Shown here: piece by piece, positions 60,168-64,000 of the stretch
Numbering within the stretch: position 1 is the stretch's first letter
Layout: each line of letters begins with the position of its first letter
Assembly: GCF_024125425.1 (NCBI RefSeq)
Contig: NZ_JAMXWN010000001.1
Span: 248,001-312,000, forward strand
Reading direction: 5' to 3'
From: Sporolactobacillus kofuensis
GTDB taxonomy: Bacteria > Bacillota > Bacilli > Bacillales > Sporolactobacillaceae
Length of the DNA stretch: 64,000 nucleotides
The notes under the pieces: generated by a model
What the model saw: the letters and a program-made list of their open reading frames with translations, nothing else
The model's database searches: none
What the model was told of the DNA's origin: nothing
Program-made: the position numbers and the translations under genes

Positions 60168-61104
60168 TTATCATTTTTAGAAATTCATCTTCATCCATAA
60201 TTTGAATATCTAATCCGTCAGACAATAGCTGTTCAACTTTTTTTATTTTACTTGATTTTCCGTCCGAACCAACTACTTTTGGATCTTCTTTTCCAACGAC
60301 TAGAACATTTGTCATTTTGTTAATTCCTTTTTGAGGGTTGCCACCGGCATTTATCACATGTTGCATCGCATTTTTCCTTTGCATGCTCAATAATTTCCCC
60401 GTGAATACCACACTCTTACCATAAAAATAACCAGCTGAATTCGCATCTTTAGCTTTGCTGAAATCCAGTGAATTAAAGAGATCCGAAGAACTTCCTGACG
60501 AGTATCTTTTTCTGAATGGTTTCCAACTTTCATCTTGATTGACATGTCCGAATTGTGGATAGCCAGCTAATTTAATCAGTTCATCCAGGGACTTTGCGTT
60601 AAATGCTCTTGCTAATTCATTTACTATATATGAACATGCTTTGCAGTCTTCCAAAGCGTGATGGTGTTCAAATGATTGGTAACCAAAGTAATCGGCGACT
60701 TTATTAAGTTTGTAAGATAACAATTTTGGATCAATAAGAGATCGAGAGAGAGAGTAAGAATCAAAGTAATCGAATTCAAAGTGGATCCCATACCTTTGAT
60801 TACTTTCTCTTATTACACCCGTATCAAACGGTGCAAAATGGGCAACTACAGGAAGATTATCAACGAAATTTTGGATGTTTTCAGCAGTTGTGGGATAAGT
60901 TGGCGCACTGGCAACATCCTCTTCGGTAATCCCATGGATATATGTGTTGTACGAGTCAAAATAAGTTTCAGGATTAATTAGGCTGTAATAAGAATCGGTA
61001 ATTTTGCCATCTATAACTTTTAACATGCCAAGTGAACAAGCTGATGCACGAGATTCGTTTGCCGTTTCAAAATCAATGACAACATAATTCAATTCATTCA
61101 ACAT
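60160..61104 (-). CDS. DnaQ-like DEDDh exonuclease with C-terminal BRCT domain
   Basis: 314 residues. DEDDh 3'-5' exonuclease: D11/E13 in VIDFETANES, D94 in HFAPFDTG, and H148/D153 in HHALEDC. From about 228 a BRCT domain follows (GKSVVFTGKL, NAGGNPQKGINKMTNVLVVG in part). Resembles the stand-alone epsilon-like exonucleases of Firmicutes that carry BRCT; probably DNA repair. GAGGAGTGA precedes the ATG. Confidence 0.88.
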   Translation of the reverse strand: MLNELNYVVIDFETANESRASACSLGMLKVIDGKITDSYYSLINPETYFDSYNTYIHGITEEDVASAPTYPTTAENIQNFVDNLPVVAHFAPFDTGVIRESNQRYGIHFEFDYFDSYSLSRSLIDPKLLSYKLNKVADYFGYQSFEHHHALEDCKACSYIVNELARAFNAKSLDELIKLAGYPQFGHVNQDESWKPFRKRYSSGSSSDLFNSLDFSKAKDANSAGYFYGKSVVFTGKLLSMQRKNAMQHVINAGGNPQKGINKMTNVLVVGKEDPKVVGSDGKSSKIKKVEQLLSDGLDIQIMDEDEFLKMING

Positions 61105-61188
61105 AGATCACTCCTCAATTAATTCTGATTTATGGTAAATTTTATATAGTTAAGCTTCTTCTTGCAAAGAAAAAGTAGGTAGAAGTCA

Positions 61189-61860
61189 TTACTTTAGGTA
61201 AGATTTTGGGATTGGTATATAGGCAGGACCGTAGGCATAGGGACGAACCTTATACACTTGAAAAACCACTGTAAGCCCTTGATTTGTCCAGAAATAAGTA
61301 TGCCCATAGATAAATGTACTATTGCTGGCAAAGGGATAGCTTTTTTTCCTGTCCTTCATATAGTTTAGAGCATAAGCATTTGCTTTTTTGTACTGCTCAA
61401 AGCTTGAAAAATTAGATCGGAGTGAACGAGATTGTCCTGTGTTTGTATCGAAATTAAACCCTTTAATGTATAGAAACCCATCCGCGTCGCCGGCATAGCC
61501 AGAATTTGTTGTTAAAATGCTTAGTTTTCCATGCGTGTGATAAACGACTTTGTAGGTCAATTTTTTAAAGTAGGGCTTAATACTTTTATTTTGTGTTTTA
61601 TCTAGTTTGTATTGCTTTACTAACCTGTTTTGCTGTTGATAAACGATTTCTGCGTATTTTCTTAGTGCGGTGTTTATTTTGGTTTGCGCGTTCTTATTTG
61701 CTAATCCTTTAATTTGAGGATACTTAAGATTTTTGGTTTTGAAAAAATGTGTCTTTATGGTGCCAGCGTATTCTGCCTCACTTTGTTGCGGAGAGCATCC
61801 GGAAAATATCAAACTTGCAAATAAAGCTGCGACGATCACTAAATAATGGCTCCGTTTCAT
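61189..61860 (-). CDS. Lipoprotein, probable DUF3298-type
   Basis: 223 residues. Signal peptide ending in the lipobox FSGC, so C22 would be lipidated. The mature part has alternating short beta/aromatic segments (KKLTYKVVYHTHGKLSILTTN in part, GYAGDADGFLYIKGFNFDTNTG) similar to the DUF3298/PdaC C-terminal region. No catalytic deacetylase domain. GAGGAGG precedes the ATG. Role unknown. Confidence 0.75.
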   Translation of the reverse strand: MKRSHYLVIVAALFASLIFSGCSPQQSEAEYAGTIKTHFFKTKNLKYPQIKGLANKNAQTKINTALRKYAEIVYQQQNRLVKQYKLDKTQNKSIKPYFKKLTYKVVYHTHGKLSILTTNSGYAGDADGFLYIKGFNFDTNTGQSRSLRSNFSSFEQYKKANAYALNYMKDRKKSYPFASNSTFIYGHTYFWTNQGLTVVFQVYKVRPYAYGPAYIPIPKSYLK

Positions 61861-62484
61861 GAGAATTCCTCCTCTGCCAAATGGTAAGCATTGTAAGTGT
61901 CTTCACTTACTGCTGGTATTGACTCATACACGGTTTACCTGCTTGAAAATCTACATATTCGAAATGGTCATCGTCTAGAAGCTGATGAATGCCACTTCCA
62001 ACTGGTTCTTTATCATACTCCTCCGTCCGCTCCACTTTTCAGCACCTTCATTCATATCATGGATTACTCAATCTCATACCTACGAATTAAAAAAAGGCGA
62101 TTCTCTTTAGTCGATAACAAAAGCAAAGGAAGCAGCGGTGAATAAACTTAATTAGGAGAATAATTTGTGCCTGGACACAAATTCTCTGTTTTTGATAACC
62201 AGACTTTGAGCCACTCCGATCACATCATCGTGAGCCACTCTTGACTTTTGAATTGGAAATTTTGGGATGTCTTGACATGGAGCCTCTAGAGGCATGACTG
62301 CTCTCGAAAAGTATCGCACCAAGGTTTTTCGAGCAGCGGAAAGTTTATCATGCCTCCCTCTCCATGTAAAGACAATGCTCCAACTGGAAATGGAGTGGCT
62401 CACGTTTTTATGAGCGAGGTGGCTCTATTTGAAGTATCAAAAACATTCTCCTGGCAATAAGTTGAACGATTGAGGGGTGGTACC
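61861..62484. other. Gene-poor stretch with decayed mobile sequence
   Basis: No convincing gene on either strand. Contains a hairpin GAGAATAATTTGTG / CACAAATTCTC (about 62155-62185) and a small element bounded by inverted GAGCCACTC repeats. Confidence 0.6.
62207..62426. mobile_element. IS21-end-like element bounded by inverted repeats, no transposase
   Basis: TGAGCCACTCC (62207-62217) is the exact inverse of GGAGTGGCTCA (62393-62403). Further copies are TGAGCCACTC (62231-62240) and GAGGTGGCTC (62417-62426). Repeated GTGGCTCA motifs near the ends are typical of IS21-family elements as I recall. Only about 220 bases long, so an internal-deletion remnant or MITE. Confidence 0.5.
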
Positions 62485-62820
62485 ATGCAGGAATTTCTGA
62501 AATATGTGGTTGATCCGGTCGCATCCGTTGTGATACCGGCGCTTGTCGCTTATATTCTAAATGTGGGTGTCCCATATATTATAGATAAACTGATGAAGAG
62601 CAAAGCAGCGTTCTTGGTTAAGGCTGCTGAATCAACTTTTAGAGGCAGTGACAGAGGCGAAGAAAAATATGAAGTGGTAGCGGATAGCCTTCTCAGGTTT
62701 GCGCGTAAGCGTTTGCTCTATTTTATTAAAGATGAAAAACTAAAAGCGTATATTGAAGCAGCTGTAACAGAGCTGCATGCAGAGCTGCCTAAGGCGATTG
62801 AGAAAACAAAAAAGCGGTAG
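62485..62820 (+). CDS. Phage holin, LL-H-like, isolated
   Basis: 111 residues. N-terminal hydrophobic segment (about 10-35, PVASVVIPALVAYILNVGVP), then an amphipathic region AAESTFRGSDRGEEKYEVVADSL (in part) and EKLKAYIEAAVTELHAEL, matching the LL-H holin pattern. ATG 62485 lies 6 bases after AGGGG. No endolysin, portal or other phage gene is visible nearby, so it is a prophage leftover or a domesticated gene. Confidence 0.7.
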   Translation: MQEFLKYVVDPVASVVIPALVAYILNVGVPYIIDKLMKSKAAFLVKAAESTFRGSDRGEEKYEVVADSLLRFARKRLLYFIKDEKLKAYIEAAVTELHAELPKAIEKTKKR

Positions 62821-63091
62821 AATCATCAGATTAGCTGAACATAACCGTTCATTCTTTCATCCCCCGACATAACATGAGCCGTTACTATTCCCCCAATCTA
62901 TACGCGGGGGATACATAATTTGTAGTTTTATAATCGATTCAATGAGATTTCACTAGCTTTTAGGTAATAGGTTCATATAAACCAGCTAATCCCCTTGGCA
63001 TACCTGCCAAATGGTAATCAATAACCTTCATAAAGGTTCCTATCACAAAGAATTGTAATAATCTCATCAAGAAGTAAATATCCATATTAAA

Positions 63092-63105
63092 TGAAAACGA
63101 TTACA
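63092..63105 (+). promoter_or_regulatory. cre (CcpA) site
   Basis: TGAAAACGATTACA matches the consensus TGNAANCGNTNNCA at every defined position. It lies 32 bases upstream of a TTGACG -35, a position more typical of CcpA activation than repression, though either is possible. Confidence 0.65.
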
Positions 63106-63137
63106 ATGTGATTGTTTTCATTGCAATTTCAAAGCTC

Positions 63138-63167
63138 TTGACGTTATTTCTTTGTTCCTGATGATGT
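63138..63167 (+). promoter_or_regulatory. Possible promoter of the dehydrogenase gene
   Basis: TTGACG (63138-63143) and TGATGT (63162-63167) with an 18-base spacer; -10 is weak. Confidence 0.4.
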
Positions 63168-63230
63168 TTTAAACCGTGAATAGATTTCTCTGTACTAAGC
63201 TATTAAAATACTTAATAAGGGGAATGTGTC

Positions 63231-64000
63231 ATGAAGGCAGGTTTATATCTCTCAGAAAAAAATGTAGCGATTGACGAACTGAAAAAGCCGGGAATTCAAG
63301 AAAATGAGGCACTGATCAAGGTATCCTACGCAGGAATTTGTGGAACGGACATGATGATTTACAAGGGGAAACATCCAAGAGCGAAAGCTCCGCTTGCAAT
63401 GGGCCATGAATTCAGTGGGGTAATCGATGAAATAAATGGAAATTCAAGTTTTCAAGTGGGCGATCGCATTGTCGTCGAACCGACGATTAGTTGCGGACAT
63501 TGCGCAGCATGTCGATCAGGAAATCCTCATGTCTGTGATTCATTAGGATTAATCGGGATTGATTGGCATGGGGGTTTTGCGGAATATGTATCCGTACCAT
63601 TGGATCGATTGCATAGAGTCCCTGATTCTTTAAGCGATGCTTTTGCGGCGTTAGCAGAACCTTTGGCCGTAGGAATTCATACAGTTAGACGCTCAAAGTT
63701 GAAAGTCGGAGACACCGTTACGATACTTGGAGCAGGCCCTATCGGGTTGATTGTTGGTCTTGTATCAAAACTGGCGGGTGCTGGGAATATTTTTATCTCA
63801 GACGTCAGTCCATTCCGTTTGAGTAAAGCAGAAGAATTAGGATTTATTCCTATTGATGCGAAGAAGGAAAATATCGTTGATACAGTGAAGCAGGCGACGA
63901 ATGGGAAGGGTTCCGATATTGTTTTTGAGGTAGCGGGGACAGATATCACGACGCAGCAAATGATCGATAGCTGTAAGACACAGGGACATATCGTTGTTGT
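63231..64000 (+). CDS. Zinc-dependent medium-chain dehydrogenase, 3'-truncated by window edge
   Basis: 256 residues present and open to the window end. MDR fold: catalytic zinc ligands in GICGTDM and GHEFSG, structural zinc cysteines CGHCAACRSGNPHVC, and the NAD loop GAGPIGL. Closest to the butanediol/sorbitol/threonine dehydrogenase group; the exact substrate cannot be told. ATG with AAGGGGA upstream. The cre site upstream suggests carbon-catabolite control. B. subtilis has tdh in the neighbouring block, but here the gene lies far from it. Confidence 0.85.
   Translation, partial: MKAGLYLSEKNVAIDELKKPGIQENEALIKVSYAGICGTDMMIYKGKHPRAKAPLAMGHEFSGVIDEINGNSSFQVGDRIVVEPTISCGHCAACRSGNPHVCDSLGLIGIDWHGGFAEYVSVPLDRLHRVPDSLSDAFAALAEPLAVGIHTVRRSKLKVGDTVTILGAGPIGLIVGLVSKLAGAGNIFISDVSPFRLSKAEELGFIPIDAKKENIVDTVKQATNGKGSDIVFEVAGTDITTQQMIDSCKTQGHIVV

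Larger units (their letters stand above)
62821..63230. other. Intergenic region upstream of the dehydrogenase
   Basis: About 410 bases with no gene. Contains CCCCC..GGGGG inverted repeat (about 62891-62916), the cre site at 63092 and a possible promoter at 63138. Confidence 0.6.

Noticed and set aside
61897-62145. Plus-strand reading frame of 82 codons in the gap after the lipoprotein gene
   Set aside because: No clear start signal, unusual composition and no recognisable motif; it lies in decayed sequence.
62152-62403. Minus-strand reading frame of 83 codons inside the IS-end-like element
   Set aside because: It runs through the inverted repeats and shows no transposase motif.
62891-62916. 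CCCCC..GGGGG inverted repeat upstream of the dehydrogenase, considered as terminator or riboswitch
   Set aside because: No T run and no recognisable riboswitch core; only a short GC hairpin.
1-64000. Search for CRISPR arrays, tRNA or rRNA genes
   Set aside because: No regular spacer-repeat pattern, no cloverleaf and no rRNA-like stretch were noticed; short or degenerate cases cannot be excluded by eye.

Overview
The window is a long stretch of the conserved core chromosome of an endospore-forming, low-G+C Gram-positive bacterium (Bacillales). Gene content and order closely follow the dxr-to-mutL block of Bacillus subtilis. Sporulation genes (dpaA/dpaB, spoIIIE, spoVS, cotE), Gram-positive PolC, an RNase J2-type protein, RNase Y and RicA all point the same way. 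Several genes that sit in this block in B. subtilis are absent (ylxY, ymxH, tepA, the ymfF/ymfH peptidases, pbpX, tdh-kbl) and ymfK is a wreck. This fits a reduced lineage such as a Sporolactobacillaceae-like group, but the genus is inference only.

Layout. 1-8109: dxr (5' cut), rseP, proS, polC. 8183-13409: rimP-nusA-ylxR-ylxQ-infB-ylxP-rbfA, the translation/transcription operon, preceded by a promoter and a perfect palindrome. 13487-18109: truB, ribF, rpsO, pnp, each of the last two closed by a clear terminator. 18341-27213: mlpA peptidase, the dipicolinate synthase genes dpaAB behind a sigma-K-like promoter, the lysine/DAP genes asd-dapG-dapA, a pyrrolidone carboxyl peptidase and an RNase J2-like protein with a degraded metal site. 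27575-36371: spoIIIE, ymfI, ymfJ, ymfK pseudogene, rodZ, pgsA, cinA and recA with a LexA-type box. 36786-40588: rny, ymdB, spoVS (inverted), and a CBS-pair protein.

40692-48246 is accessory. It holds two tandem paralogous MFS exporters, a YjfB-type small protein, an exported double-nitrilase protein whose second domain has lost its catalytic residues, and a run of minus-strand small membrane/PH/TM2 proteins. 48468-51012 returns to the core with miaB, ricA and cotE. 51224-54565 is a minus-strand MoxR/DUF58/DUF4129 operon without the usual transglutaminase. mutS and mutL follow (54744-59258).

From 59259 onward the sequence is a decayed mobile region: a frameshifted, 5'-truncated tyrosine integrase, a DnaQ-BRCT exonuclease, a lipoprotein, a short element bounded by GAGCCACTC inverted repeats like IS21-family ends, and a lone LL-H-type holin. 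The window ends inside a zinc-dependent medium-chain dehydrogenase preceded by a perfect cre (CcpA) consensus match.

The best candidates for something undescribed are the exported active-plus-dead nitrilase fusion, the RNase J2-like protein with HGHQAN in place of the catalytic HxHxDH, and the small membrane-protein cluster.
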